Origin: Bilamarchaeum sp040758595
GTDB lineage: Archaea; Micrarchaeota; Micrarchaeia; Anstonellales; Bilamarchaeaceae
Length of the DNA stretch: 64,000 bases
Assembly (NCBI GenBank): GCA_040758595.1
Contig: JBFLVJ010000006.1
Location: forward strand, 1 to 64,000
Direction: 5' to 3'
The notes below the pieces were generated by a model. It made no database searches. It was not told the DNA's origin and worked only from the letters and a program-made list of their open reading frames with translations. Positions 15,249 to 23,583 of this stretch are shown piece after piece; the stretch's first letter is position 1; each line of letters starts with the position of its first letter. The position numbers and the translations under genes were made by a program.

Positions 15249-15450
15249 GGGCCTGTAGCTCAGCCTGGTTAGAGCGACGGTCTTATATGACACGTTCTAA
15301 TACACGGTCTTATACAGACTGAGTGCCTATGAAAGCCGTAGGTCCGGAGCAAACTTTTTGGGAAAAAGTTTGACAAAAACCCGAGAAGTTTCCGGAATTC
15401 AAAAGAGTCGAAGGTCTCGACCTGCGATTCTGCGGCTCTCCGCAGGCCCA
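15249..15450 (+). tRNA. tRNA-Ile(UAU) with three probable introns
   Basis: Acceptor GGGCCTG (15249-15255) pairs with CAGGCCC (15443-15449), discriminator A 15450. D-stem GCTC/GAGC is uninterrupted; anticodon stem ACGGT (15277-15281) pairs with GCCGT (15335-15339); loop CTTATAT gives anticodon UAU. Intron 1 (15289-15334, 46 nt): helix TTAT/ATGA, bulges AT^G and AA^G. Intron 2 (15350-15397, 48 nt) lies between T-stem CGGAG and loop TTCAAA: helix CCGG/CCGG, bulges AG^C and AA^T, flanked by AAACTT/AAGTTT, a textbook motif. A third insertion (15404-15436) must leave to give loop TTCAAAT and stem CTCCG; I could not fit a convincing motif to its ends. Acceptor and A73 match archaeal tRNA-Ile. The mature tRNA is 75 nt. 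Confidence 0.78.
15350..15372. repeat. hairpin CAAACTTTTT-GGG-AAAAAGTTTG in a tRNA-Ile intron
   Basis: Perfect 10-nt inverted repeat with a GGG loop, followed by ACAAAAACC. Matches the hairpin and flank in the tRNA-Arg intron at 13422-13451, suggesting one element type occupying both introns. Confidence 0.7.
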
Positions 15451-15592
15451 ATTTTCCATTAGTCCCCAGTTTCCGGTCTTGAGTCTTGCCGGCTGGAAAA
15501 TTGGGAGGAAGTGAAATCGCTACTGCGATTTCACAACTACCCAATTTCTTTTCCTGGTCTCCCGTCTCGGGTTTCCGGTCTCCGGTTTGTAC
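15447..15592. repeat. palindrome and heptanucleotide repeat cluster after tRNA-Ile
   Basis: An 11-nt inverted repeat CCCAATTTTCC (15447-15457) / GGAAAATTGGG (15495-15505) encloses a heptanucleotide tract (15460-15492). It is followed by a perfect 10-nt-arm palindrome GTGAAATCGC-TACT-GCGATTTCAC (15511-15534), then a second tract (15545-15592). The first arm overlaps the tRNA 3' end. No gene is seen between the tRNA and the HMG-CoA synthase stop. Confidence 0.65.
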
Positions 15593-15611
15593 AGCGTCAA
15601 AATCGGTTTCG

Positions 15612-16655
15612 CTAGCCGCTCTTTATCTTCTTCCTGTACTTGATGTAGGTGGCGTAGTCGATGTACTTCTTCCTCTCGATGTAGTCCTTGGTCTTGGGTG
15701 CCTTGTCCCTGGCCGCGTCTATCCTGTCGGTGACGGTCATCATGAACGAGTCGCTGCCCGCACCGGAACCGAAAGAGGTCATGAGTATCTTAGCGCCGGC
15801 TTTGGCTTCGTCCAGCACCGCGGTCAATCCGAGCGGCGATGCGCCGGAATAGGTGTTGCCGACCACCGGAGTCAATAACCCCGCCTTCAGCTTCTCTTTG
15901 GGCACACCGAGCTTCTTGGCGGCCTCCACCGGGAACTTCGCGTTCGGCTGGTGGAACACCACGTAATCGTAATCCGCGATTTTCGTGCCGGTCTTCTCCA
16001 GCAGCCCCTGGGTGGCGCTCAAAACATGCTTGAAGTATGCAGGTTTCCCTGTGAACCTCCCCCCGTGGGTCGGGTATTCGGCGTGCTGCCTCCTCCAGAA
16101 GTCCGGAGTGTCGGTAGTGAAGGAGAATGTCGCGTCCACGGTCGCTATGGATTCCTTGTTCGGCCCGGTGATGAACGCTGCACCTCCGGAAGCCGCGGAA
16201 TACTCAAGAGCATCGCCTGGCCTTCCCTGGGCGGTGTCCGCCCCTATCGCCATGCCGTACTCTATCATCCTGGCGTCCACCATGGCGAGCGCAATCTGCA
16301 GTCCTGCGGTCCCTGCCTTGCAGGCGAACTCCAGGTCGGCAGAGGTCAGATTAGGGGTCGCCCCGATAGCCTCGGCGACGATGGTCCCGGTCGGTTTAAC
16401 GGCATATGGGTGGGATTCACTGCCCACATAGAGCGCCCCGAGCTTCTTGGGATCCAACTCGGCCCGTAAGAGCGCGTTGCGCGCGGCCTCGACCGCGATG
16501 GTCGCGGTGTCCTCATCCACTCCGCCGACGGCCTTCTCGAGGATGCCGAGGCCGTTCTCTATCCTGTCGGCCTCCTCTCCCCAGACCCTCGCGATCTCCG
16601 CGGTCTTTATGCGATAGACCGGGACATAAGCTCCATAACCCGTGATTCCAGCCAT
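15612..16655 (-). CDS. hydroxymethylglutaryl-CoA synthase (archaeal type)
   Basis: 347 residues, archaeal HMG-CoA synthase, which condenses acetyl-CoA with acetoacetyl-CoA at the start of the mevalonate route to archaeal lipids. Nucleophile Cys112 in EFACKAGTAG, general base Glu80 in VGSES, and His in VVFHQPNAKFP are present. In many archaea this gene is followed by a thiolase and a DUF35 protein that form a complex with it; neither is adjacent here. GAGGT about 10 nt before ATG 16655 and CTTTAAAA near 16694-16702 are the likely expression signals. Confidence 0.95.
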   Translation of the reverse strand: MAGITGYGAYVPVYRIKTAEIARVWGEEADRIENGLGILEKAVGGVDEDTATIAVEAARNALLRAELDPKKLGALYVGSESHPYAVKPTGTIVAEAIGATPNLTSADLEFACKAGTAGLQIALAMVDARMIEYGMAIGADTAQGRPGDALEYSAASGGAAFITGPNKESIATVDATFSFTTDTPDFWRRQHAEYPTHGGRFTGKPAYFKHVLSATQGLLEKTGTKIADYDYVVFHQPNAKFPVEAAKKLGVPKEKLKAGLLTPVVGNTYSGASPLGLTAVLDEAKAGAKILMTSFGSGAGSDSFMMTVTDRIDAARDKAPKTKDYIERKKYIDYATYIKYRKKIKSG

Positions 16656-16702
16656 AAGACTACCTCTAGACTAGATGCTTTGCCGAGTTTTCGTTTTAAA
16701 GC

Positions 16703-17437
16703 CTACTTTTTCCGCTTTTTGGCGGGTTTCCTGGGCTTCGGGCGCGAGCCCATGAAAGACCAGGCCAGCGCGGCCAATACCGCGACACCCCCGACCAATA
16801 CGATGTAGCCGAAGTTCAGCTCGCTGCTCTTGACGACAAGAGGCTCGGAGTCCTCGAGGACGGCAACAAGGTCGAACGTGGCCAGATTCCCCTCCACGAC
16901 CGCTTCCACAGAGCCGGCGCGCGCCTCAGAAACGGCTGAAGGCAGTTCCACAGTGTAGGTGATGGTCACTCCCAGCTCCTTCAGAAGCTCTGCGCCCCGG
17001 GCGTTCTCCTCCTTCTGGCTCAGATAGAGGGGCCCTCCTGCGCCAGAGACCATGCCGGTGGCGTTGGCATTGTCGAAGAGCCTGTCCATCAGCCTCGCGA
17101 ACCTGTCGGTCGGTATGCTGTCCACGGTGAGCGTGTGCGTCACGAAAGGCAGACCGTACTCGCTCTCATAGGTGTAATAGCCGCCCGACTGGAACTGGTC
17201 GGTGAGCGTCACGACCTTGTTCTCCGCATCCACGCTGCAGTGGAGTTCGGAGGACTGCTCGCAGATATCGGCCATCCTATCGAAGGCGCCCGGATTCATC
17301 TGCACAGAGAGCAGCCCGAGATCCGCGCTCTTCTCTATAGAAGTGTTCCCGTCGCGTTCGACCACTTGCACATATCTCTGGTCGAGCGTCGCGGCAGAAA
17401 GCACGCACAGCATAAGCAAAGCGAGTATGGTTCTCAT
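16703..17437 (-). CDS. secreted membrane-anchored protein of unknown function
   Basis: 244 residues, not recognised. A signal peptide (MRTILALLMLCVLSAAT) is followed by an ectodomain of about 185 residues with only two cysteines (ICEQSSELHC), probably a disulfide. One transmembrane helix near residues 207-228 (FGYIVLVGGVAVLAALAWSFM) ends in a strongly basic tail (RPKPRKPAKKRKK), giving an outside-facing body. Its architecture resembles the surface protein at 9227-9895, though I see no sequence similarity. Confidence 0.7.
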   Translation of the reverse strand: MRTILALLMLCVLSAATLDQRYVQVVERDGNTSIEKSADLGLLSVQMNPGAFDRMADICEQSSELHCSVDAENKVVTLTDQFQSGGYYTYESEYGLPFVTHTLTVDSIPTDRFARLMDRLFDNANATGMVSGAGGPLYLSQKEENARGAELLKELGVTITYTVELPSAVSEARAGSVEAVVEGNLATFDLVAVLEDSEPLVVKSSELNFGYIVLVGGVAVLAALAWSFMGSRPKPRKPAKKRKK

Positions 17438-17473
17438 GCGTTTTCCTGCGCATGCAATAAATAAAAAGAGCGG

Positions 17474-18382
17474 CTATCGCGGCTTCCGGCTCTTATATGC
17501 CTTGACCATCTCAGATATCCCTTTCTCCAGCGGCCTGGATGAGAATCCGAGTTCGGCCGCCGCCTTGGAGCAATCGAATACCCGGTCATAGGAGAGCACG
17601 GCGACGTGCTCCACTGTCATCTTGGGCTTCTTTCCTATGAGCAGGCACCACTTCTCCCCGAGCGCGGTCATCGCCATCGCGATGCCTCTGCTAACGCTCT
17701 TGGCCGGTGCCGGCACCCCGAGCTCCCGTGCGGCTATCGAAAGCACCTCTTCCTGGCCGAGGGGTTCGCCCGCGAGCACATACGTCCCATCGCCTTTGCC
17801 GATGGCAGCCCGCACCGCTCCGGCCACGTCATCCACATGGACGAACGGGATGTGGTTCTTCCCATCGCCGATCATCTTCATTTTCCCCAGTTCTATCATG
17901 GAGAGTATCCTGAAATAGTCCTCGAACCGCGGGCCGTAGAGCGTCCCGATGCGCAGTATCACGTGGTCCGGCCTGGAAGCAACCATCCTCTCGGCCTCGT
18001 ATTTGGTCCGCGAATAAGCCGAATCCGGCTTCGCTGCGGTATCCTCATCAGCGGGCGTCTCCTTCAATTCTTTCCCATAGACGGATATCGAGCTGGCGAA
18101 GACAATCCTGCATCTCTCAGGGGCGGCCTCCAGAATCCTTCTGGTCAGCTCCACATTGCCTTCCCGAAGCTTTCTTGCGTCCCAAGTATCGACCGATCCG
18201 GCCAGGTGGATTATCACGTCCGCATCCTTGAGTATGCTCTTCAGCTGGCCTACGGAGAAATCGGTCACCACCCCTCTCTTGAGGCCGGAGGGCTTCCTGA
18301 CCAGCGCCGTGGCATCTATGCGCTCAAGCACCGCGCGCCCGAGCCTTCCGGTAGCCCCTGTGATATATATCTTACTTGCCAT
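17474..18382 (-). CDS. NAD-dependent epimerase/dehydratase (extended SDR)
   Basis: 302 residues. The Rossmann motif GATGRLG lies at residues 8-14 and the catalytic YSRTK (Tyr-x3-Lys) follows; LRIGTLYGPRFEDYF is typical of sugar epimerases and 3-beta-HSD-like enzymes. The substrate is unknown. Its start overlaps the end of the ThyX-like gene by 11 nt, so the two are cotranscribed, though a metabolic link is not obvious. Confidence 0.88.
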   Translation of the reverse strand: MASKIYITGATGRLGRAVLERIDATALVRKPSGLKRGVVTDFSVGQLKSILKDADVIIHLAGSVDTWDARKLREGNVELTRRILEAAPERCRIVFASSISVYGKELKETPADEDTAAKPDSAYSRTKYEAERMVASRPDHVILRIGTLYGPRFEDYFRILSMIELGKMKMIGDGKNHIPFVHVDDVAGAVRAAIGKGDGTYVLAGEPLGQEEVLSIAARELGVPAPAKSVSRGIAMAMTALGEKWCLLIGKKPKMTVEHVAVLSYDRVFDCSKAAAELGFSSRPLEKGISEMVKAYKSRKPR

Positions 18383-19982
18383 ACTTCTCAGATATCTCCG
18401 CGATTTTCTTATCTATCCTTTTTTCGGCTTCGAGCCGCTCGAGAGCGTACTCGTTCATGTCCATGAACTTCATCCCGGAAGCGATGGATGGATGGGCCTT
18501 CTCCATCTGCCTGGACATCTCCTGGGCGATGTGCCGGTAGTCAGGATGGCCCTGCATCGAGCTGCGAAGCTCCAGCATGTGGTAGGCCTCCCTGGCATTG
18601 AAGCTCATGTACCATCTTATGTTGTATGCCAGGGGAACCACGTACTGCGCCTCCTCGGGATGCTTCTTCCATATCTCTGAATAAGCGTTCTTGGCGGCGT
18701 CCATCACGTCCTTGAACTCGCTTTCATATCCGGCTTCCACCAGTTCTGAAGGCAGCTTGTAGCCATGGTGGGTGCTCAAGGGCTGCCTCTGCTGTGTGAG
18801 TATCCTGTGCCTGTGCATATCCCTATAAGCGCCGAAGTTCGCGCAGATGTCGAACGTATAATGCGCATGCTCGAATGCCCGTCCGGGCTTGTGCCTGCGG
18901 TTCCCGCGCTCGTTGATGTACGCCTTCACCACATCGGCCTTCTCCTGCGCATCCATCTTGGCGACTATCTCCTTGACCTTCTCCATCGGCATCCGCATAT
19001 GCGGATAGAGCGCAGCAGTCGCTATCTTGTCCTCTGCGTCCTTGTCATAATCCACGAGCGTGATCGATTCCCCGCCATCAGGCGCGTCATGCGTATGCGC
19101 GAGCGCATGCACGTCCTTCCAGACACGGGCGAGATACTCCTGCATGGAAGCTCCATGCTTGTCGTTCGCCCTCCTGACAAACGAAGGTATCACTGAAGAA
19201 AGCTCCTTCTGCATCGAGCCGGCCAGCCCCTTCACCTCGGCGAGCCCGCTCCCGTACATCCTGGTGAGCAGGTATTCGAACGCCCGGCCGTCTCCGAAGA
19301 ATCCCATGTTGGTGAGCGTGGATGCGGGCAGCAAGCCCCTGAGAATATCGCAGGTCTTGGCTCTTATCGTGGAATTATACGCCCGCTCGGATGTCTTCTC
19401 GTCCCTGGGCGTCCTCTCCATCACATATGCCGATACCTTGGGTATCAGGTCTGCATAGGTCTGGAAGCAGTGATCGCACGTCTTTTCATAGAGCCCGGCG
19501 AACCCGGAATCCATGAGCGTTTTCTCCCGCAGGTAGAGCCACTTCCCGTCCCGCTTGTTGTCGAAATAAACATAACGAGTCGATTTTTCGAGCGGCGATA
19601 ACCCTATCCTCGCATCCTCGACGATTTTCGTCGCCAGGATGGAGATATCCTCCATAGCGAGATGCGCCCCTGCCAGCTCGGCCACCGAGTCGTCGCCATA
19701 GCCGACCAGCACCCGGTCGTAGAACTCCTCGGCCTTTTTCGTCTTCACGAAATCCGGCTTTTTCGCGGATTCTGCGTTGAGCATCTCCTTTAGCCCCAGC
19801 TCGGGCGATAGCATGAATTCGTCCAGTAGCACCCTGCGGAGGCTCTTCGCGCTCCTGCTGTACCTCGAGAAAAGCGCGCCCTTGACGACCTCCGGCAGGC
19901 CTATGAGCGCGAAAACCGGCCTGTCCAGGTTGCTGACGAACGGCTCCAGAAGCCGCCTCTCATCCTCGCTGAAATCCTCCAT
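18372..19982 (-). CDS. ThyX-superfamily protein (flavin-dependent thymidylate synthase-like), double length
   Basis: 536 residues, about twice a normal ThyX subunit, apparently two ThyX-like halves. The first half has LEKSTRYVYFDNKRDGKWLYL and the second FGAYRDMHRHRILTQQRQPLSTHHGY. In authentic ThyX the motif is RHRx7S; here the serine sits at position 10 after RHR, so activity as a thymidylate synthase is uncertain. ATG 19982 is preferred over TTG 20003 because GATAAAAAAGC at about 20005-20015 is the likely TATA box. Confidence 0.75.
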   Translation of the reverse strand: MEDFSEDERRLLEPFVSNLDRPVFALIGLPEVVKGALFSRYSRSAKSLRRVLLDEFMLSPELGLKEMLNAESAKKPDFVKTKKAEEFYDRVLVGYGDDSVAELAGAHLAMEDISILATKIVEDARIGLSPLEKSTRYVYFDNKRDGKWLYLREKTLMDSGFAGLYEKTCDHCFQTYADLIPKVSAYVMERTPRDEKTSERAYNSTIRAKTCDILRGLLPASTLTNMGFFGDGRAFEYLLTRMYGSGLAEVKGLAGSMQKELSSVIPSFVRRANDKHGASMQEYLARVWKDVHALAHTHDAPDGGESITLVDYDKDAEDKIATAALYPHMRMPMEKVKEIVAKMDAQEKADVVKAYINERGNRRHKPGRAFEHAHYTFDICANFGAYRDMHRHRILTQQRQPLSTHHGYKLPSELVEAGYESEFKDVMDAAKNAYSEIWKKHPEEAQYVVPLAYNIRWYMSFNAREAYHMLELRSSMQGHPDYRHIAQEMSRQMEKAHPSIASGMKFMDMNEYALERLEAEKRIDKKIAEISEKYGK

Positions 19983-20100
19983 GGGTGTGTGTTTGTCTCC
20001 CAAGCTTTTTTATCTGTGCGCAAAGCGGTTTCCTGTTGGGCGTTCCGGGTTCTGCGATTCAACCTGATTTCGCCACTTCCGTCAGACATGCAGTGGTAGA

Positions 20101-20250
20101 AGCCGCGTCTTGTGCAGAGAGAAAACGCGGCTCCATCGCGACCAGCTGGTCGCGGGGGCCCCGGGAACGATGCGTCGTCGTTCCCGAGGCAGGTGGCGAG
20201 ATCAGTTTCCAAGACCCGAAACCCAGAACTCGAGACCCGTCCCTGCTTTG
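20101..20250. repeat. cluster of palindromes and a heptanucleotide tract
   Basis: Within the 300-nt gap are arms AGCCGCGT (20101-20108)/ACGCGGCT (20125-20132), an 18-nt perfect palindrome CGCGACCAGCTGGTCGCG (20137-20154), GGGGCCCC (20155-20162), arms CGGGAACGA (20162-20170)/TCGTTCCCG (20178-20186), and a heptanucleotide tract at about 20207-20250. No gene is seen between 20004 and 20308. Confidence 0.65.
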
Positions 20251-20269
20251 CGACCGAGCCATCGCGCCT

Positions 20270-20279
20270 CTTTATAAAT
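20270..20279 (+). promoter_or_regulatory. TATA box of the lipoprotein gene
   Basis: TTTATAAAT lies about 30-38 nt before ATG 20309, with GTGGTTTA just upstream of the ATG as ribosome binding site. Confidence 0.5.
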
Positions 20280-20308
20280 TGTTTCATTAAAAGTAAGGAA
20301 GTGGTTTA

Positions 20309-20875
20309 ATGAGGGGGCTATTCCATTCGAAGACACGTCGGACCGCTGGGATGCTGATGGCCGCGGTATCATCGCTTCTCATAACTGCCTGCGCAACTCA
20401 GCGGGCGAGCGTCCCGCCGCTCGCGAAGCCGCCGGTCCTCAAGAGGGTCCTGGCCGCGCGAACCCTCAAGGAGGCGATGCCCGTCCTATCCTCGGTCTGG
20501 GAAGGTGGCGACTGCAGATACAAAGACAATTCGGTATCATACCATTCATTTGCTTCAGGACAGACGAAGACGCTAAAGCTCGATGTGAAGGTGAAAGGGA
20601 CCCACCAGATGCTCTGCTCTGATTCTTTCACCGTTCTCCTTGGGGATGGAGCGGCATACGTGGCGATAGGCGCCGCTCCGATCATGGACGGCAAGGAATG
20701 GTTCGGCAGGCTCGGTAAACGCTTCACCTGGGCCAATTCATATGAGATAGATTACCCTGAAGGTGTGAGCGGGCGCGTGGCATCCATCAGCGGCAATCGG
20801 CTTCGCGTGATGGGCGGGAGCAAGAACTGGTCTATAGACCTGTCCGATCCCTTCAGAGGATGGGAGACTTATTAA
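20309..20875 (+). CDS. lipoprotein of unknown function
   Basis: 188 residues. A basic N-terminus and hydrophobic stretch end in the lipobox LITAC (Cys28), so the protein should be lipid-anchored outside the membrane. The mature part has a pair of cysteines (DCRYKDN, MLCSDS) and is predicted mostly beta (TKTLKLDVKVKGTHQMLCSDSFTVLL). I do not recognise the family. It precedes an unrelated soluble gene by 30 nt and is probably cotranscribed with it. Confidence 0.65.
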   Translation: MRGLFHSKTRRTAGMLMAAVSSLLITACATQRASVPPLAKPPVLKRVLAARTLKEAMPVLSSVWEGGDCRYKDNSVSYHSFASGQTKTLKLDVKVKGTHQMLCSDSFTVLLGDGAAYVAIGAAPIMDGKEWFGRLGKRFTWANSYEIDYPEGVSGRVASISGNRLRVMGGSKNWSIDLSDPFRGWETY

Positions 20876-20905
20876 TCGGCCCTGCGTTAAGCTTTTGGTG
20901 AAGCT

Positions 20906-21541
20906 ATGGGCGAATTGAGACTCAAACCCGCTCCTGAAAGGAAAGAGACGCCACTCGATACCACGAAGCTTGTCCCGAGGAGGGTGAGATTCCCGAAACT
21001 ATCCGAATCTCAGGTCCGCAAGAGGGCCGGCATGGCATTCGACAAGAGCTTGGCGGTCATGCTTAAAGACAATTTCTCCAAACCTCCCCCGGAGTTCGAC
21101 AAGTTCAAGAGCATGGCCGAGCGGATGGCCCGCGCGGGCAAAGAAGCGGATCTCGACGCTCTGATAAAGAGATTCCCCGCAGGTTCAACGATACGTGCCT
21201 ATTACGAGGCGTCCGGGGATTCCACCGAGTGGGTCTTGAAAGGGGGAAAAATAGCGTTCAATCTTAAGAAACTGCAAGAGAACGTCGAGACGTCCCTGGC
21301 GGACAAGAAGAAGAGCTTCCTCTCGCAGGCTATCGAGCTCTTCAAGCAGCAGACCGGGAACTTCGATTTCAACCTGGCTGGCTTGCCTTTGAGGAAATCC
21401 CCTGTGGATTCGTTCTGCAAGGCCCTCTATGCACAGACCGGCCAGTCCAAATCGCCGAACCAGCTTCCATTCACAGTGAGCTATGCATCCGCGAAGCAGA
21501 TCATCAACTACAAGATCGATGTCGTAGTGGAAGGCCCGTGA
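20906..21541 (+). CDS. hypothetical soluble protein
   Basis: 211 residues, not recognised. No signal peptide or membrane segment. The N-terminal 40 residues are basic and proline-rich; the rest is a mix of helix (ESQVRKRAGMAFDKSLAVML) and a C-terminal beta segment (QLPFTVSYASAKQIINYKIDVVVEG). GGTGA precedes ATG 20906. Probably in an operon with the lipoprotein at 20309. Confidence 0.6.
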   Translation: MGELRLKPAPERKETPLDTTKLVPRRVRFPKLSESQVRKRAGMAFDKSLAVMLKDNFSKPPPEFDKFKSMAERMARAGKEADLDALIKRFPAGSTIRAYYEASGDSTEWVLKGGKIAFNLKKLQENVETSLADKKKSFLSQAIELFKQQTGNFDFNLAGLPLRKSPVDSFCKALYAQTGQSKSPNQLPFTVSYASAKQIINYKIDVVVEGP

Positions 21542-21564
21542 GCGGCTCTAGGGTTTGGACGCGC

Positions 21565-22779
21565 TCACATCAGTCCCCTGAGGGCGCCGAGCATCTGCGG
21601 CCTGCCTCCAAGCACCTTGGCCACCGAGGGGGCGAAGTTCCCCTTCATTATCTCGGCTATATCGTCCGAGTTCAAGGCGTTGAAGCAGTGGTTCAGATCA
21701 TCATCGCTTATCTTCTCCATCACTTTCCTCAGCATGAGCCTCTTCTCCATCTTCTTGCCTGCGGTGGATCTCCAGGGTTTCTCGTAGTGCTCGAAGAGCA
21801 GTTTGGCTGAGAAGTCCCTCTTCTTGAAGGCCTCCAAGGCCGCGTTGCCCGCCAGCACCCCGCATTCCATGGCAACCGCGATGCCGCCGCCGTGGATGGG
21901 ATCTACCTGCTTCGCGCCGGTGCCGATGACCATGCAGTGGTCCTTGACGAAGCTGTTGATGGGCGCTCCGACAGAAATAACTCCGCCGAAATCGATGAGC
22001 GTGCTCGAGTCCTTGAGCTGCTCGTTGTTCGCTATGAAACCGTCCAGAAGCCCCTTGGGCTCTGCGCCGTCCACTCCATCGCACTTGTTGCCGTTGACCA
22101 CGTTGCCGCCGATACCTATGCCCACGTTCGCCTTCCGGTCAGATTTCGGGAATATCCAGACATAGCCTCGCGGGGCAATCGCGTTGCCGAAATAGAGCTC
22201 GATGAGGTTCTCATGGTCGTAGGGTTTCATCTCGTACTGGTAGCAGGTGTCGACATCATAGAGCGAGTGGACCGTCTTGAAGCCCATCTCGCGGGCCATG
22301 AACGCTTCCATGCCTTCTGCGGATACGACCAGCGGAGCGGTGACCTCATGCACATCCCGTCCCCCGTGCGACAGTTTCACACCGGCGGGTTTCCCGTTCT
22401 CGGTCACCAGGCCGACGGCCCGGGTATACGTATGCACCTTCGCGCCCTTGTCGACCGCCAGCTCTGCCAGCCATTTGTCGAAGAATTTCCTTTCGAGGAC
22501 CCATCCCCTGGTCTTCTCGTTCTTCCAGACGATTTCCTTGCCGTTGGGGCCGACGACTTTCGAGCCTTCTATCTCGACAGAGATGCATCTCTTGGGCAGC
22601 TCGAGCCCTTCCTTGACCACTTCGGTCCGGCCGAGGCCCTCGCCGCAGCGCACAGGCACCCCTATCTCCTTCCGTTTGTCGACGACGAGCACATCGAGCC
22701 CGCCGGCGGCCGCGGTCCTCGCGAACGTGGAGCCCGAGGGCCCTCCTCCGATTACTATGACATCATGATCAAACTTCAT
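21565..22779 (-). CDS. geranylgeranyl reductase (archaeal lipid saturation)
   Basis: 404 residues. FAD-dependent geranylgeranyl reductase family, which saturates the isoprenoid chains of archaeal phospholipids. The FAD-binding VIVIGGGPSGSTFARTAA starts at residue 8; PVRCGEGLG and PIHGGGIAVAMECG are conserved. The open frame extends upstream to 22890 but ATG 22779 starts at the conserved N-terminus. A 4Fe-4S ferredoxin gene lies directly upstream; such ferredoxins can donate electrons to this enzyme. A heptanucleotide repeat tract occupies most of the 35-nt gap between the two. Confidence 0.92.
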   Translation of the reverse strand: MKFDHDVIVIGGGPSGSTFARTAAAGGLDVLVVDKRKEIGVPVRCGEGLGRTEVVKEGLELPKRCISVEIEGSKVVGPNGKEIVWKNEKTRGWVLERKFFDKWLAELAVDKGAKVHTYTRAVGLVTENGKPAGVKLSHGGRDVHEVTAPLVVSAEGMEAFMAREMGFKTVHSLYDVDTCYQYEMKPYDHENLIELYFGNAIAPRGYVWIFPKSDRKANVGIGIGGNVVNGNKCDGVDGAEPKGLLDGFIANNEQLKDSSTLIDFGGVISVGAPINSFVKDHCMVIGTGAKQVDPIHGGGIAVAMECGVLAGNAALEAFKKRDFSAKLLFEHYEKPWRSTAGKKMEKRLMLRKVMEKISDDDLNHCFNALNSDDIAEIMKGNFAPSVAKVLGGRPQMLGALRGLM

Positions 22780-22787
22780 ACATACAC

Positions 22788-22815
22788 CAGTGGTTTCCAG
22801 TCTCGGGTTCCCCGT
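22788..22815. repeat. short heptanucleotide tract between ferredoxin and geranylgeranyl reductase
   Basis: GTGGTTTCCAGTCTCGGGTT-type sequence fills the spacer inside an operon, apparently tolerated without separating the genes. Confidence 0.45.
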
Positions 22816-23000
22816 CACGCTTTGATGCCTTTCTTCAGGCAGATGACGGACGCCGGGCACACCTTCACGCAGAGCCCGCAGTCTATGCACTTCTCAGGGT
22901 AATGCTCTATCCTCGTTCCGACCGCCTCGAGCGCGTTCACCGGACAGACCGATGAGCAGCCGACGCAGAAGATGCAACCTTCATGCTTTATCGTTATCAT
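22815..23000 (-). CDS. 2[4Fe-4S] ferredoxin
   Basis: 61 residues with two complete C-x2-C-x2-C-x3-C motifs: CIFCVGCSSVCP and CIDCGLCVKVCP. A small electron carrier, probably serving the downstream geranylgeranyl reductase. It starts 4 nt after the DJ-1 gene stop, so the three genes form one operon. Confidence 0.95.
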   Translation of the reverse strand: MITIKHEGCIFCVGCSSVCPVNALEAVGTRIEHYPEKCIDCGLCVKVCPASVICLKKGIKA

Positions 23001-23004
23001 GCTA

Positions 23005-23523
23005 TCATCTCTTCTTGAGCAGCTCCACCAATCTCTTCCCGAACTCCTCTGCGCTTGCAGGGGAATCGGCGGTGATCACCTTGGTGTCTGCGACCACCGG
23101 CTCCTGCACGTACTGTGCGCCTGAATCCCTGAGCAGCATGATCGCGCTCCGGTCCGGGAAAACGGTCGCCTTCTTGTCGGTCAGCGCGCCTGATTTGGCC
23201 AGCGCCATGGGGCCCAGGCATATGGCGGCCAGCTGCTTGTCCTTCTTCCTCGCCGCTATAAGCAGGTCCATCACGTCCTTGCTCTCAGCCAGCGATGGAG
23301 AGCCGGGCCCGCCGACGATGACTATGCAGTCGAAGAAATCAGGGTTCGCCTCGCTGACGGCGAGGTCGGGCTGCACTTCGGTCCCTCTGGTCCCGACGGC
23401 CTTCATCCTGGTCAGGCTGGCCACCTTGACATGGTGTCCTGCGCCCTCTATTATCCTCTTGGGGACCTGGAGCTCCTCCTCCTTGTATCCCTTCTGGGCG
23501 ATGATCATAAGCACCTTAGCCAT
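23005..23523 (-). CDS. DJ-1/PfpI family protein
   Basis: 172 residues. The nucleophile elbow AAICLGP places Cys102, and the partner glutamate is in the N-terminal EEEL (15-18). Family members include PfpI-type proteases and DJ-1-like deglycases/chaperones; sequence does not decide. GGGAGGTACT before ATG 23523 is a strong ribosome binding site. First gene of the operon with ferredoxin and geranylgeranyl reductase. Confidence 0.9.
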   Translation of the reverse strand: MAKVLMIIAQKGYKEEELQVPKRIIEGAGHHVKVASLTRMKAVGTRGTEVQPDLAVSEANPDFFDCIVIVGGPGSPSLAESKDVMDLLIAARKKDKQLAAICLGPMALAKSGALTDKKATVFPDRSAIMLLRDSGAQYVQEPVVADTKVITADSPASAEEFGKRLVELLKKR

Positions 23524-23551
23524 AGTACCTCCCTGAAAGCTTTCTCAGAAG

Positions 23552-23563
23552 AGCTTTTAATCC
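23552..23563. promoter_or_regulatory. shared divergent TATA region (DJ-1 operon / prs)
   Basis: GCTTTTAATCC lies about 27 nt before ATG 23584 (prs, leaderless) and, read on the other strand as ATTAAAAG, about 35 nt before the DJ-1 start, which has its own ribosome binding site. Confidence 0.5.
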
Positions 23564-23583
23564 GTTCGCGGCCTTACTCTACC

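Noticed and set aside
21892..22902. Long open frame opposite the geranylgeranyl reductase
   Set aside because: It mirrors a well-supported conserved gene and has the biased composition of an antisense shadow; no motif is present.
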